Below are positions 24,232 through 33,380 of a stretch of 64,000 bases of DNA, one piece after another. The number at the start of each line of letters is the position of its first letter. Position 1 is the first letter of the stretch. The notes beneath the pieces are model-generated. The model ran no database searches. It had not been told where the DNA came from and was given only the letters and a program-made list of their open reading frames with translations. Source of the DNA: Methanoregula sp. (GTDB lineage Archaea; Halobacteriota; Methanomicrobia; Methanomicrobiales; Methanospirillaceae). Where the stretch lies: assembly GCF_023227875.1 (NCBI RefSeq), contig NZ_JALOCH010000002.1, positions 1-64,000 of the forward strand. Reading direction: 5' to 3'. The position numbers and the translations under genes were made by a program.

Positions 24232-24426
24232 TCATCCCCCGTGGGCGATCCGGATGATCCGGACCTCATCCGTGTTCTCCACAACGGCATCTTCCGTAAC
24301 CAGCGTTCCGTTCCGTGCAACGATCACCCCGACTGGATCGAACCCGAGATCGCGGACGAGCGTTTCAACCGTCACCGGACCGGGTCCGGCATCGCGGCAG
24401 CTCTTGTCCGGAAGGATGATCTTCAT
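24232..24426 (-). CDS. ThiS/MoaD/SAMP-like sulfur carrier
   Basis: A 64-residue ubiquitin-fold protein starting MKIILPDKSCRD and ending RIIRIAHGG, with the C-terminal Gly-Gly needed for thiocarboxylation. TtuA/NcsA follows, so it is most likely the sulfur donor for tRNA thiolation (TtuB- or SAMP2-like); a part in thiamin synthesis is possible. The ATG at 24426 sits about 25 bases from a palindromic TATA-like TTTATGCATAAA, suggesting a leaderless transcript. Confidence 0.82.
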   Translation of the reverse strand: MKIILPDKSCRDAGPGPVTVETLVRDLGFDPVGVIVARNGTLVTEDAVVENTDEVRIIRIAHGG

Positions 24427-24450
24427 ACAATAGTCAGGTACTGGGAGGGC

Positions 24451-24506
24451 TTTATGCATAAACATCCGCTTGGAGGGCGCTGCCCGGGAGCGTCGGTTTA
24501 ATAAAA
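24451..24506. promoter_or_regulatory. divergent TATA-like elements
   Basis: TTTATGCATAAA (24451-24462) is a perfect 12-base palindrome 25 bases before the leftward ThiS-like start; TTTAATAAAA (24497-24506) is 27 bases before the rightward nadA ATG. Both spacings fit leaderless archaeal promoters. Confidence 0.45.
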
Positions 24507-24532
24507 ACCTGCGATGAACTGGATACAGGATT

Positions 24533-25450
24533 ATGGACAGGATGACGGGTTCTGCGCATATCGTTGAGGAGATCGCGAGGCTCAAAAAAGAGCAAAACGC
24601 GATCCTCCTCGTCCACAACTACCAGCCGGCGGAGGTCCAGGACATTGCTGACATCACCGGCGATTCGCTCGAACTCTCCCGGGCTGCTGCGACCATGGAG
24701 GGGGATGTCATCGTCTTCTGTGGCGTGGACTTCATGGCCGAGACCGCCGCGATCCTCTCTCCCAATAAAACCGTCCTGCTCCCCGCGGAGGAAGCCTGCT
24801 GCCCGATGGCGCAGATGATCTCAGCAGATGAACTGAGGCTTGCAAAGGAGCGACACCCGGACGCGGCGGTGGTCTGCTACGTGAACTCTTCGGCCGACGT
24901 GAAGGCCGAGAGCGACATCTGCTGCACGTCATCGAACGCAGTGAAGGTCGTCAACTCCGTCAAGGAGGACACCATCATCTTCGTCCCCGACCGGAACCTC
25001 GGGCAGTACGCCCAGCGGTTCACGAAGAAGAAAATCCTCCCGTGGGAAGGGTTCTGCATTGTCCACGACCGGATCACCCCGGCACAGGTACACGAGGCAC
25101 GGGCTGCCCACCCGGACGCCGTCCTCCTCGTCCATCCCGAGTGCCGGCCGGAGGTAATCGACCTCGCCGACCATGTCGAAAGTACCTCCGGTATCATCCG
25201 CCAGGTATGTGCATCAAAAAAGAAGGAGTTCATCATCGGGACAGAGAACGGGATCCTGCACCGGCTCAAAAAAGAGTGCCCGGATAAGTGCTGTTATCCC
25301 CTCTCAACAGATGCAATCTGCCGGAACATGAAGAAAACAAACCTTACCAAGGTTCGCGATTCCTTACAGACGCTCCGGCCCCGCATCACCGTGCCGGAAG
25401 ATATCGCAGACCGGGCACGGGGCGCGATCGAGCGGATGCTTGTACTCTGA
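24533..25450 (+). CDS. nadA: NadA quinolinate synthase
   Basis: A 305-residue 4Fe-4S enzyme that condenses iminoaspartate and dihydroxyacetone phosphate to quinolinate in NAD synthesis. The three cluster cysteines appear in the expected regions: AEEACCPMAQM, VHPECRPEVIDLA and KCCYPLSTDAICRNMKK. Substrate motifs VHNYQPAEVQDIAD and GDSLELSRAA are present. ATG 24533 is used; 24542 is the other option. No nadB or nadC lies in the window. Confidence 0.94.
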   Translation: MDRMTGSAHIVEEIARLKKEQNAILLVHNYQPAEVQDIADITGDSLELSRAAATMEGDVIVFCGVDFMAETAAILSPNKTVLLPAEEACCPMAQMISADELRLAKERHPDAAVVCYVNSSADVKAESDICCTSSNAVKVVNSVKEDTIIFVPDRNLGQYAQRFTKKKILPWEGFCIVHDRITPAQVHEARAAHPDAVLLVHPECRPEVIDLADHVESTSGIIRQVCASKKKEFIIGTENGILHRLKKECPDKCCYPLSTDAICRNMKKTNLTKVRDSLQTLRPRITVPEDIADRARGAIERMLVL

Positions 25451-25479
25451 CCCCCATAAAACACCGGAGGCTTTTGACC

Positions 25480-26067
25480 ATGACAGACAGTGAACTTATA
25501 GAGATGTACGGAAAGATGGTTCTCGCTCTCGACCAGATCGAGCGCTGCCGGGAATTTGCAGCAATCATCCCGGAAGTACGGTCGAACCTCGTCTTTGCCC
25601 GGGAGAATGCAAAGACCCGCGACGATGTACTTGCCGTTGATGGCAGGATCACCGTTGTTAAGGGCATGCCCCATGCGGCGGGAAAAACAGTGTTCGGTGC
25701 ATCCAGCCACATGGCACGGCTGATCGTCGAATACCGGAAGTATGACCCATCGGTACGGGCAGGGATTGATTTTGCCAATAACCCTGACTTTGCCCGGTGG
25801 CTCGAGCAGTATTGCGCAAAGAACGGGTGGGCGTTCAGTGTCATTGACCGGAGGAACGAACCGGACGAGATCAAGGAAGCGGAAGGTGCATCCATGCCAT
25901 GGAAAGTGAAGGAGGCCGTACGGGCGGCGGGAGGCAGGCCCCCGAAGATCTTCTACGAGACCGGTGCAATAGGGAAAGAACCGGTCTCGGTCCTGGTTGG
26001 CCGGGACCCGCTTGAGATTGCCGGACAGATCTGCACAATCGCGAAGTTATACCATGACCGCAGGTAA
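25480..26067 (+). CDS. thiN: ThiN-type thiamine-phosphate synthase
   Basis: A 195-residue protein of the ThiN family, which in archaea replaces ThiE and joins the pyrimidine and thiazole parts of thiamin. In many species ThiN is fused behind ThiD; here it stands alone. Conserved parts are AGKTVFGASSHMARLIVEY, DPSVRAGIDF and KIFYETGAIGKEP. GGAGG eight to nine bases before the ATG at 25480 fixes the start. It overlaps the next gene by 14 bases. Confidence 0.85.
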   Translation: MTDSELIEMYGKMVLALDQIERCREFAAIIPEVRSNLVFARENAKTRDDVLAVDGRITVVKGMPHAAGKTVFGASSHMARLIVEYRKYDPSVRAGIDFANNPDFARWLEQYCAKNGWAFSVIDRRNEPDEIKEAEGASMPWKVKEAVRAAGGRPPKIFYETGAIGKEPVSVLVGRDPLEIAGQICTIAKLYHDRR

Positions 26068-27097
26068 CCCCAAGATCGGGAAGATCGATCACCGGCTGTT
26101 CACTGAATTCCTCCTCCACCGCCTCGGCAAGAGCGACCCGTCGGTCATTGTCCCCCCGAGGACGGGGATCGATGCGGGGGTCGTGGATATCGGCAACGGG
26201 AACGTACTGATTATTGCCGAGGACCCGATCTTTGCGGTACCGAAACAACCGCTCGATATGTTCGGCTGGTATACGGTCCACATCGGCGCAAGCGACGTGG
26301 CGGTCATGGGTGTAAGGCCGCAGTACATGACCTATTCGCTCCTCCTCCCGCCGGAGACCAGCGATGCTGATTTCCGGACCATCGTTGATTCGATCCACCG
26401 GACCGCCGTTGAACTGGGAATCGCCATTGTCGGGGGGCATACCGGGTACTACCCCGGGTTTGCAGCCCCGACCATCGGGGGAATTACCGTCTTTGCCATT
26501 GCGGCGAAGGACTCGTACGTGACGCCCGCGGGAGCACGGCCGGGCAATGACGTGATCCTGACCAAGGGGCCGGCCATCGAGACTGCCGGAATTCTCTCGG
26601 TCCTGCGCGAAGCGGATTTACAGAAGAACTACCCGGATGAGTTGATCCGCAAGGCACAGGCACTCTGCCGGCAGATGACCGTGGTTGAAGATGCGCTCAC
26701 GGCAATGGCTGCCGGGGGAGTCACCGCCATGCACGATGCCACCGAGGGGGGTGTGATCGGCGGCCTCTTCGAGATCGCCGATGCAAGCGGCGTCGGGATG
26801 ATTATTGACGAGTCGCGCTTCGTATACCCGGAAGAGGTGAGGATGGTATGCAAGACGTTTGGCATCGATCCCGTAGCCGCAATCGCCGAGGGATCGCTCC
26901 TTATTACTGCGGACCCGGCCAGTTCAGGAAAGATTATCGATGCGCTTGCCCGGGCCGGTATCCTATCCTCGGTGATCGGGACCGTTACTGCCGATCCATC
27001 GGAACGGATCATGAAACGACGGGACGGCACGAGCATTCCCCTCGCGATACCTGCACAGGACCCGTTCTGGCCGGTCTTCTTCGAGAGCGTTGTATAA
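26054..27097 (+). CDS. AIR synthase-like protein (HypE/ThiL/PurM superfamily)
   Basis: A 347-residue protein with the two-domain ATP-binding fold of PurM, HypE, ThiL and SelD: a Gly-rich start, VLIIAEDPIFAVPK, IVGGHTGYYPGF in the middle and HDATEGGVIGGLFEIAD in the second domain. It is closest in appearance to the HypE-like group of unknown function in methanogens. The overlap with thiN makes a role in thiamin phosphorylation conceivable, but the standard ThiL start is absent. Start at ATG 26054. Confidence 0.75.
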   Translation: MTAGNPKIGKIDHRLFTEFLLHRLGKSDPSVIVPPRTGIDAGVVDIGNGNVLIIAEDPIFAVPKQPLDMFGWYTVHIGASDVAVMGVRPQYMTYSLLLPPETSDADFRTIVDSIHRTAVELGIAIVGGHTGYYPGFAAPTIGGITVFAIAAKDSYVTPAGARPGNDVILTKGPAIETAGILSVLREADLQKNYPDELIRKAQALCRQMTVVEDALTAMAAGGVTAMHDATEGGVIGGLFEIADASGVGMIIDESRFVYPEEVRMVCKTFGIDPVAAIAEGSLLITADPASSGKIIDALARAGILSSVIGTVTADPSERIMKRRDGTSIPLAIPAQDPFWPVFFESVV

Positions 27098-27102
27098 TCC
27101 CG

Positions 27103-27342
27103 TTACACCTGCTTTTTTTGCGCCATTATCTTGTTGTATGTCTCCTCGCCCACGCACTCTTTCGCGTACTTGCACCACTGGACGCAGGATATGGTATCGT
27201 TGTATACGACAAAACCGCAGTTGCTGCACTTCACCAAGATATCGTTTGAGAAGAGTTCGACTTCCTCACCGCACTGCGGGCACTTTTTAATAGCAAGCGT
27301 CGGGGTGCGGAGGTTTGCGGCACCGGGGCAGTGGTCGAGCAT
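27103..27342 (-). CDS. small zinc-ribbon protein
   Basis: A 79-residue protein starting MLDHCPGAANL. It has a zinc ribbon (CPQCGEEVELF, then CSNCGFVVYND) and a second cysteine group CVQWCKYAKECVG. This arrangement is found in small archaeal and bacterial proteins of unknown role, sometimes fused to phosphohydrolase domains. The frame also allows a TTG at 27348. It lies ten bases after the Fe-S protein at 27352 on the same strand, so the two may form an operon. Confidence 0.7.
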   Translation of the reverse strand: MLDHCPGAANLRTPTLAIKKCPQCGEEVELFSNDILVKCSNCGFVVYNDTISCVQWCKYAKECVGEETYNKIMAQKKQV

Positions 27343-27351
27343 ATACAATAA

Positions 27352-28125
27352 TCACCGTTCCGGTATTTTGAAGTACGGACAGGCGGTCATGCAGGCAGTG
27401 CAGGTTCCCCGGATCTCAACGCAGGAGACCGCCGTGTTCAGGAGCACCGTGATGAGCCGTGCACTGTACCTCCCCCGCATCAGCCGCCATGCAAGGGGAC
27501 GAAACAGGGTGGGGACGTAATCGGTGAGGTTACGGCATAAGGTCTGCGTCACAACCCCGTCATGGATCGCTCCCGCTTTACAGGCAGTGACGCACCGGTT
27601 GCAGTGCGTGCAGGCCGCAGTGCCGTCCGAAGTCGGGAAGGGTCCGATGACCTCGTCCGTGAGAACGGCGGCGAGTGCGAGCCGGTTGCCATACCGGGGA
27701 TGGATCAGGAGCCCGTTATCACCAAGGGTGCCAAAGCCGGCATCCGCAGCGCAGTGCTTGAGCGAGAGCCGGCCCCGGAGGATCCCGTCTTCCACAACAA
27801 GGTGGTGGAACGGGACGATCGCAACGGATCGCGAACCCCACCGTTCGAGCAGATCGCGGAGAGCATACGTCGTGGATTCAAGGGCATGCTTGATCGCGTT
27901 CGTCTCTTCGGACTGCTCCCGCTCCGTGCCGGAGAAGAAGCGGTCCGGCATTACGACCCCGAAGATGATGATCGTCCGGCAGCACGGGAGAAGGTCGCGG
28001 GGGTGCCTGCCTGCCGGTGCCCCGATAGCTGCGACATCGGCGACACAATAGGCCGTGATGTGCCGGCCGGAAAAGAAATCCGCAAGAGTGTCGGGGCTGA
28101 CGGGAACGGATGCGGGGCTGCTCAT
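27352..28125 (-). CDS. QueG-like 4Fe-4S protein
   Basis: A 257-residue protein resembling the C-terminal half of epoxyqueuosine reductase and related 4Fe-4S double-cluster proteins. GFGTLGDNGLLIHPRYGNR is the shared core, and clusters are formed by CTHCNRCVTACKAGAI and C-terminal CTACMTACPYF. The second motif has C-x2-C-x3-CP, typical of ferredoxin domains. QueG proteins need cobalamin; whether this one does is not visible. Physiological role uncertain. Confidence 0.75.
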   Translation of the reverse strand: MSSPASVPVSPDTLADFFSGRHITAYCVADVAAIGAPAGRHPRDLLPCCRTIIIFGVVMPDRFFSGTEREQSEETNAIKHALESTTYALRDLLERWGSRSVAIVPFHHLVVEDGILRGRLSLKHCAADAGFGTLGDNGLLIHPRYGNRLALAAVLTDEVIGPFPTSDGTAACTHCNRCVTACKAGAIHDGVVTQTLCRNLTDYVPTLFRPLAWRLMRGRYSARLITVLLNTAVSCVEIRGTCTACMTACPYFKIPER

Positions 28126-28143
28126 GGGATACCGTACCGTCCG

Positions 28144-28815
28144 TCACGCAAGCCCATAAAGGGGGCGGATCAGGCCCTCGTCGTCTGCGGCCGGGTTATT
28201 GACCCGGTCGGAGACCGCCGTTTTCTCCATCGCAGATGCAGGGTAGGGCGCAAGGATTCCGGCCAGCTCCTGTGGGGCGAGCGGCTCGTGGGAAAGCCAG
28301 CGCTGCTCGTTCTCCCGCGAAAGGATCACCGGCATCCGGTCATGGACTTCGCCCACCAGGGCGTTCGGGCCGCAGGTGATGATGGTGTAGGTCAACACGG
28401 ACTGTCCGTCCATACCCTGCCACGTATCATACAGCCCGGCGAATGCAAAGAGCGGGCTCTCCGGCAGGTGAAAGTAAAACGGGACTTTCCGCTTCCCTTC
28501 CTTCTTCCACTCATAGAACCCGGACGCCGGCACGAGACAGCGTCCCGTTGTCAGGAGGGCCCGGAACACCTGCTTCTCCGCAAGCGTCTCTGCCCGGGCA
28601 TTGATCGGTTTCTGTGCAGGTCCCGGATCATTTGTCCAGCGGGGGACCAGTCCCCATCGCATCAGGGCGATCTCATCCTCCTCCTTCCGGACAATGACCG
28701 GCATCTCGCTCGCGGGACTGACATTGAAATGCGAGCGGGCGCCGATCATCGGGTTGTGCACCCGGAACCGGTTGCCGAGGTCGTCGATACAGACGAGCGA
28801 GTACCTGCCGCACAT
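28144..28815 (-). CDS. SRAP (HMCES/YedK) abasic-site protein
   Basis: A 223-residue SRAP protein that crosslinks covalently to abasic sites in single-stranded DNA. After Met removal the N-terminal Cys (MCGRYSL) is the attacking residue. The other active-site elements are INARAETL, CLVPASGFYEWKKEG and HDRMPVILSR. The start is ATG 28815. It is divergent from a degenerate RecA-like gene and a PolB gene, which suggests a common role in replication past damaged bases. Confidence 0.93.
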   Translation of the reverse strand: MCGRYSLVCIDDLGNRFRVHNPMIGARSHFNVSPASEMPVIVRKEEDEIALMRWGLVPRWTNDPGPAQKPINARAETLAEKQVFRALLTTGRCLVPASGFYEWKKEGKRKVPFYFHLPESPLFAFAGLYDTWQGMDGQSVLTYTIITCGPNALVGEVHDRMPVILSRENEQRWLSHEPLAPQELAGILAPYPASAMEKTAVSDRVNNPAADDEGLIRPLYGLA

Positions 28816-28926
28816 CATTCACCTTTTCTCCTCCACCCGTTCATCAATCTTGCGATAGACCCCGGCCACTTTCACCCCCCGCCAGCCTGAGCCTTATCCA
28901 TATCAGTGCAGCAGGGATCTGGTGCC

Positions 28927-29454
28927 ATGCTGATAGAACTCTCGCGAGGGGTGACCATCCACCCGGGCTCATTCACCGCCGTGATCGCACCGGAACGGAG
29001 GATCCTTCTTGCCCTCAACGGCAACAAAGACCTCCAGCGCTTCCTCTTCCTTTACGTCAGCGGGAACTACTCGCGCCTCCTCACCGGGATCAGCCGCACG
29101 TCCGGCAACTTCGAGGTACGGAGGCCTTTTACTGCCGACCAGCTCCTCTCCGTGATCAACGAATCGGGCCACACGATCCTCTTTGTCGAGCACGACCCGA
29201 CCCTCTTTGACGGTGCGGAGCGGCTGTACGAGCCGGTGGCATCGGCACTGAAGCAGGCCGGGCGCGAGGCGCTGGTGCTCCTGTGGGCACCGGCAAACGA
29301 CCGGTCGTTTGCGGCACTGGCCCGCAGGGCAGACCGGATCATCGAGATCATTGCCGAGGACACGGGTCCAAAAGGGTACGGGCTTCCCGGGCGCAGGCCC
29401 GGCCGTGCGGGCAGCGGTGCTCCCGGGGCACAGCGGACGCTGGAGGTGTCATGA
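28927..29454 (+). CDS. degenerate RecA-like protein in PolB operon
   Basis: A 175-residue protein that resembles the core of a RecA-type ATPase but lacks a Walker A motif. HTILFVEHDPTLFDGA looks like a Walker B strand, and EALVLLWAPANDRSF like the following sheet. A short Gly/Arg-rich tail closes it. The stop overlaps the region of the next gene's start. Such inactivated RecA-like proteins are known beside PolB2-type polymerases in archaea. A scaffold role at damaged DNA is inference. Confidence 0.6.
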   Translation: MLIELSRGVTIHPGSFTAVIAPERRILLALNGNKDLQRFLFLYVSGNYSRLLTGISRTSGNFEVRRPFTADQLLSVINESGHTILFVEHDPTLFDGAERLYEPVASALKQAGREALVLLWAPANDRSFAALARRADRIIEIIAEDTGPKGYGLPGRRPGRAGSGAPGAQRTLEVS

Positions 29455-29715
29455 ATGGGCAGGAGTTTTGCGAGTATACGGCAGGGCGTGAAGGGCCTCT
29501 CAGAGCACTGGGCCCGGGTCCCGCATGCGCTCAGGCCGGAGGACCGGGCGCCGGCGGAACACCTTGTGGCAATCACAAAACGGCATTCGAGTGCAGCGTT
29601 CTTTGGCTGTGACGACCCGCTGGAGGCGGCGGTCTTCTCATCGCTGGTCGAGATCGCCCGTCACCACGAGAAGATCACCCGTGATGGGGAGGAGGCGCCC
29701 GGTGTGGGTCCTTGA
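29455..29715 (+). CDS. small conserved-looking protein in PolB operon
   Basis: An 86-residue, mainly helical protein starting MGRSFASIRQGVKGLSEHW. I do not recognise the family. A GGAGGTG lies about nine bases upstream, it directly follows the RecA-like gene, and its end overlaps the polymerase start by 14 bases, so it belongs to the operon. An adaptor between the RecA-like protein and the polymerase is one guess. Confidence 0.6.
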   Translation: MGRSFASIRQGVKGLSEHWARVPHALRPEDRAPAEHLVAITKRHSSAAFFGCDDPLEAAVFSSLVEIARHHEKITRDGEEAPGVGP

Positions 29716-31723
29716 CTCGGCATACCGCAGCGGGGGGGTCGATCTCTGGGGTAAAGAGGGATCGGGCAGGGTGCAACGGGTCCACCACGAGTACAACCCC
29801 CCGTTCTTCTTCTGCCTTCCCGACCCGGACGCCTACCATGAGATGACCGAAGCGCTCGAAGAGGCTTACCGTGCGGAGCCGTGCACGTTTGCAACCATCT
29901 TTGGTGAATGCGAGGGATTCAGGGTCTTTGCCGGGCGCCCGGTGGCAGAGGCGATCGAGCAGCAAACGGGATTTGCCGCGCAACTTTTCAACGTGGATGT
30001 GCGGCGCGACCAGCGCTTCATGGCAGAAGAGGGGATCATTCCCTGCAGCACGGAGATGCGCACCCGGTTCTCTCCGGAGATCCCCCATAACCTGGAGATC
30101 ATGGAGATACGGATCGCTGGTGACCCCTCCCTCTCCCGGACCTGCACGGAGATCTCGGTTGTCCACGGGCGCACCGAACGCCTCTTTGGGGATGAGCGCG
30201 AGGTGCTCTCCGATCTCTTCTCCCTTGTTTCAGCGTATGACCCCGATGTCGTCCTCATGGCCCATGCCGACCGCTGGATGACCATACTGCAGGAGAAGGG
30301 GCGCAGGGCCGGGTTCACCCTCCCGTTCAGCAGGAACGGGAAGTACCGCACCATGGGCTCGCGTTCATACTGGAGTTACGGCAGGGTCGAGCACAAGAAC
30401 GCGGCACTCATCCCAGACGGCAGGATCTTGATCGACACCGAAGAGTCGTTCGTGTACAACGAAGGCGGCCTTGGCGGTGTCCTCATGGCTGCCCGGCTCT
30501 CGGGGCTCTCCCCGAGCCTTGCATCCCGGCTCACCCCGGGCACGCTCATCTCCTCGTACGAGACCTACGAGGCGGTGCGGCGGGGGATCGCGGTGCCGTT
30601 CCGGAAGAGCGACGCAGAAGCATTAAGGAAACTCGCTTCGCTCAGGACCGGTGACCGGGGCGGGATGATGTTCCAGCCGGAGCCCGGCATCTTTGAGGAC
30701 GTGGACGAGATCGATTTCACCTCGATGTACCCCTCCATCATTGTCAGGGCAAACCTCTCCCCGGAGACCATTGCTGACCCGGAGACGGCGGAGCGGGGCT
30801 TCCTCCCCATTGCCCTCGAACCGCTGCTGAACATGCGGATCGCGATAAAACAGCAGAAGAAGACCGATCCCTCAGTTGCCGGCATCGATGCAATCCTCAA
30901 GTGGATGCTCGTCACCTGCTTCGGCTACACCGGCTACAAGAACGCAAAGTTCGGCAGGATCGAGGTGCACGAGGCAATCACCGCCCGGTCCCGCGAGATC
31001 CTGCTCCAGGCAAAAGCGGCTGCGGACGAGATGGGCTTCACCGTGCTGCACGGTAACGTGGACTGCCTCTGGGTGCAGGGTCCGCGGGCCCCCGCACTGC
31101 AGGAGCGGATCACCCGGCAGTCGGGGCTCCTCACCGAGGTCGAGCACCTGGACTGGATCGTCTTCCTCCCGCAGAACGATGGCTCCGGGGCATACACCCG
31201 CTACTATGGCAGGCATCCGGACGGCAGCGTCAAAGTGCGGGGCATTGCCGCACGCCGGCACGACACGCCGGAGTATATCCGGAAGATGCAGGCCGAGATG
31301 TTTGCCGTCATGGGCAGGGCAGGGTCGATTGCGGAACTTGAAGGCGTGTGGGATGATGTCCACCGCATTTACCGGGATGCCGCGGCACGGCTCCCGTCGG
31401 CACCCGTACAGGAGATGGTCATCAGTCGGAGGATCAGCCGGCTGAAGTATGCCCACCGCTGCATCGAGGGGGCAGCGGTCGTTGCGTACCGCCAGAGGGG
31501 GACTGATATCGCGCCTGGCATGAAGATCCGGTATGTTGTGCGGGACGCCCGTACGTACCAGGTCGACCCGGCAGGGGATGCAGAGAACTTTGACATCCCA
31601 TACTACCGACAGCTGCTGGAGAAGGCATGGAAAGAAGTCGCGTACGCGTTCACAGCAGGAAGGGAGCCCGGGAACCGGCCGTTTATCTGCCCGGATTACG
31701 GGCAGGTGGCAACCGGCCCGTAG
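29702..31723 (+). CDS. divergent family B DNA polymerase, PolB2-like
   Basis: A 673-residue family B polymerase. Motif A is conserved (DFTSMYPSII, residue 338) and motif B is KWMLVTCFGYTGYKNAKFGR (400). Motif C reads HGNVDCLW instead of YGDTDS, so the first of its two metal-binding Asp residues is Asn (452). In the exonuclease I region the sequence LEIMEIRI lacks the Asp of the DxE motif. This agrees with PolB2-type enzymes that lack proofreading. I start at GTG 29702, because GGGGAGGAGG stands six bases ahead; ATG 29684 is less well placed. A translesion or structural role is likely. Confidence 0.85.
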   Translation: MWVLDSAYRSGGVDLWGKEGSGRVQRVHHEYNPPFFFCLPDPDAYHEMTEALEEAYRAEPCTFATIFGECEGFRVFAGRPVAEAIEQQTGFAAQLFNVDVRRDQRFMAEEGIIPCSTEMRTRFSPEIPHNLEIMEIRIAGDPSLSRTCTEISVVHGRTERLFGDEREVLSDLFSLVSAYDPDVVLMAHADRWMTILQEKGRRAGFTLPFSRNGKYRTMGSRSYWSYGRVEHKNAALIPDGRILIDTEESFVYNEGGLGGVLMAARLSGLSPSLASRLTPGTLISSYETYEAVRRGIAVPFRKSDAEALRKLASLRTGDRGGMMFQPEPGIFEDVDEIDFTSMYPSIIVRANLSPETIADPETAERGFLPIALEPLLNMRIAIKQQKKTDPSVAGIDAILKWMLVTCFGYTGYKNAKFGRIEVHEAITARSREILLQAKAAADEMGFTVLHGNVDCLWVQGPRAPALQERITRQSGLLTEVEHLDWIVFLPQNDGSGAYTRYYGRHPDGSVKVRGIAARRHDTPEYIRKMQAEMFAVMGRAGSIAELEGVWDDVHRIYRDAAARLPSAPVQEMVISRRISRLKYAHRCIEGAAVVAYRQRGTDIAPGMKIRYVVRDARTYQVDPAGDAENFDIPYYRQLLEKAWKEVAYAFTAGREPGNRPFICPDYGQVATGP

Positions 31724-31751
31724 CCGCTACGGGCAATGCATTCAGGCAAAG

Positions 31752-33290
31752 ATGTATGTGGGCAGGTCACCAAGTATCCGGCAGGCTATGGCCGGACACT
31801 CCCTCATCACTACAGTAAAATACGTTGCCGGAACGAGACCGGCTTTTCATCTTTCAGAGATTATTCCTTATCTCGACGACCCGGTGTCGGTCGACGAGAT
31901 CTACCGGATTATCTCCCCGGAATTGCCCCGATTGGGCCTTACCGCAAAAAAGACCGGCGATGATGTTGAGATCTCGCGGGTCCTTCCCGGTCCAGCATAT
32001 ATCCTGAATGACCGGGAGCAAAAGCGGATCGATACATTCCTTGCCGGGCGGGAGATACCGGTCACCCTTGCGGAAGCGATCGAACGGTACATCACCAAAA
32101 AGGCAGCGAAGGACTGGAATGATCCCACGGTCATCGAACGGCTCCGCAAGGCGATCACTGCGCAGAAGGACGACTACTGGAAACCCTCGCACAAGCGGTC
32201 CCTGCGGTACACGAAGGGGTACCGCGTGCTCGGCTACCTCGCGTACCACTTCCCGGTCTATTTCATGCAGACAGAGCACCTGCTCGCGGGGCTTGCCCGT
32301 GACGGCCTGCTTAAGAAGAGCATGACCATACTCGATGTCGGTACCGGACCGGGGGTTGTCCCGCTCGCTATCGCCGATCTCTGGTCGCGGCTCGATGGTG
32401 CCCGTGCTGCCGTTTATTCCATCGAACGCTCGGAGGAGCATATCGAGGCGTTCCTCTCCCTGCGGGACGCGTTTGTGCCCCGGGGAGGACCCGTCTCGAT
32501 TAAGCCTCCCGTAAAGGCGGATATGCTGGAACCGCTCCCCTCCACCCTGCCGGAAAAGTTCGATCTCATCATCTTCTCCAACGTTCTCAACGAGTTGCCG
32601 GAGAGTCCGGTGGAGACCCAGGCAGGGATTGTGGAGAGGATAACGGAACGGCTGGCCCCCGAAGGGACGGTCCTGATCATTGAGCCCGCTGACGAAGATA
32701 ATTCCACCCGCATGCGGACCCTTACCGCTGAGCTGCACCAACGCGGGATTTTTATCCATGCCCCCTGCTCGTTCATCCGTGGAACCCCCTGCACAGCCCC
32801 CCGTTGCTGGAGTTTTACCACAGCCCCGGTCATCCGGCCGACACGGCTGATGGAGGCGCTCGCCCGGTGCGAGGAGTCATACCGGTACGTGAACATCGAT
32901 ATCAAGTACAGTTATGCCATGTTGCGGAAGGACGGTGTCCGCAGGGACGGGTACCGGGTCTCCCCCGGCTCGAAGTTCCTTCGGCTCTCAAAACTGCACA
33001 GTGCCGTTGAAAAACGGGTCAATGTCGCGGTCGTGAAGATGAGCGGGGAACTGGGGGATGTAAAGAACCACCTCTTCAAGGTCTGCGACGGGACGGCAAA
33101 GACGCCGGTTTATGCGGTCCTCCCCGCATTCCATATGACACCCGGCAACGAGGCGCTCAGGTCGGCACCGTACGGCACGGTGCTGGAGATGAGGGGCGTG
33201 CTGGTCCGGTACAACAAGGCGCATGATGCCTATAACCTTCTCGTGAGCAGGAACACGGAGATACAGATACCGGGTGCGGACGACCAGTAA
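31752..33290 (+). CDS. Rsm22/METTL17-like methyltransferase
   Basis: A 512-residue protein of the Rsm22 family, assembly factors or methyltransferases of the small ribosomal subunit. The SAM-binding motif is TILDVGTGPGVVPLAIADL, with IFSNVLNELPE following. A Cys cluster, HAPCSFIRGTPCTAPRCWSF, corresponds to the Fe-S site seen in METTL17. A C-terminal OB-like part follows. The start could be ATG 31752 or 31788; neither has a strong ribosome binding site. It follows the polymerase gene by 28 bases, perhaps by chance. Confidence 0.8.
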   Translation: MYVGRSPSIRQAMAGHSLITTVKYVAGTRPAFHLSEIIPYLDDPVSVDEIYRIISPELPRLGLTAKKTGDDVEISRVLPGPAYILNDREQKRIDTFLAGREIPVTLAEAIERYITKKAAKDWNDPTVIERLRKAITAQKDDYWKPSHKRSLRYTKGYRVLGYLAYHFPVYFMQTEHLLAGLARDGLLKKSMTILDVGTGPGVVPLAIADLWSRLDGARAAVYSIERSEEHIEAFLSLRDAFVPRGGPVSIKPPVKADMLEPLPSTLPEKFDLIIFSNVLNELPESPVETQAGIVERITERLAPEGTVLIIEPADEDNSTRMRTLTAELHQRGIFIHAPCSFIRGTPCTAPRCWSFTTAPVIRPTRLMEALARCEESYRYVNIDIKYSYAMLRKDGVRRDGYRVSPGSKFLRLSKLHSAVEKRVNVAVVKMSGELGDVKNHLFKVCDGTAKTPVYAVLPAFHMTPGNEALRSAPYGTVLEMRGVLVRYNKAHDAYNLLVSRNTEIQIPGADDQ

Positions 33291-33380
33291 CGGTTCTGGC
33301 GTGAAAGCGGTTTTAGGGGACTGTAGTGATTATTATCAGGGAGCCCTACAGTAAATACAAGTATACAACAGTGGGGCCCT

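Noticed and set aside
27562..28890. A 442-codon open frame on the plus strand
   Set aside because: It lies opposite the QueG-like and SRAP genes, both of which have clear catalytic motifs; long antisense frames are expected at this GC content.
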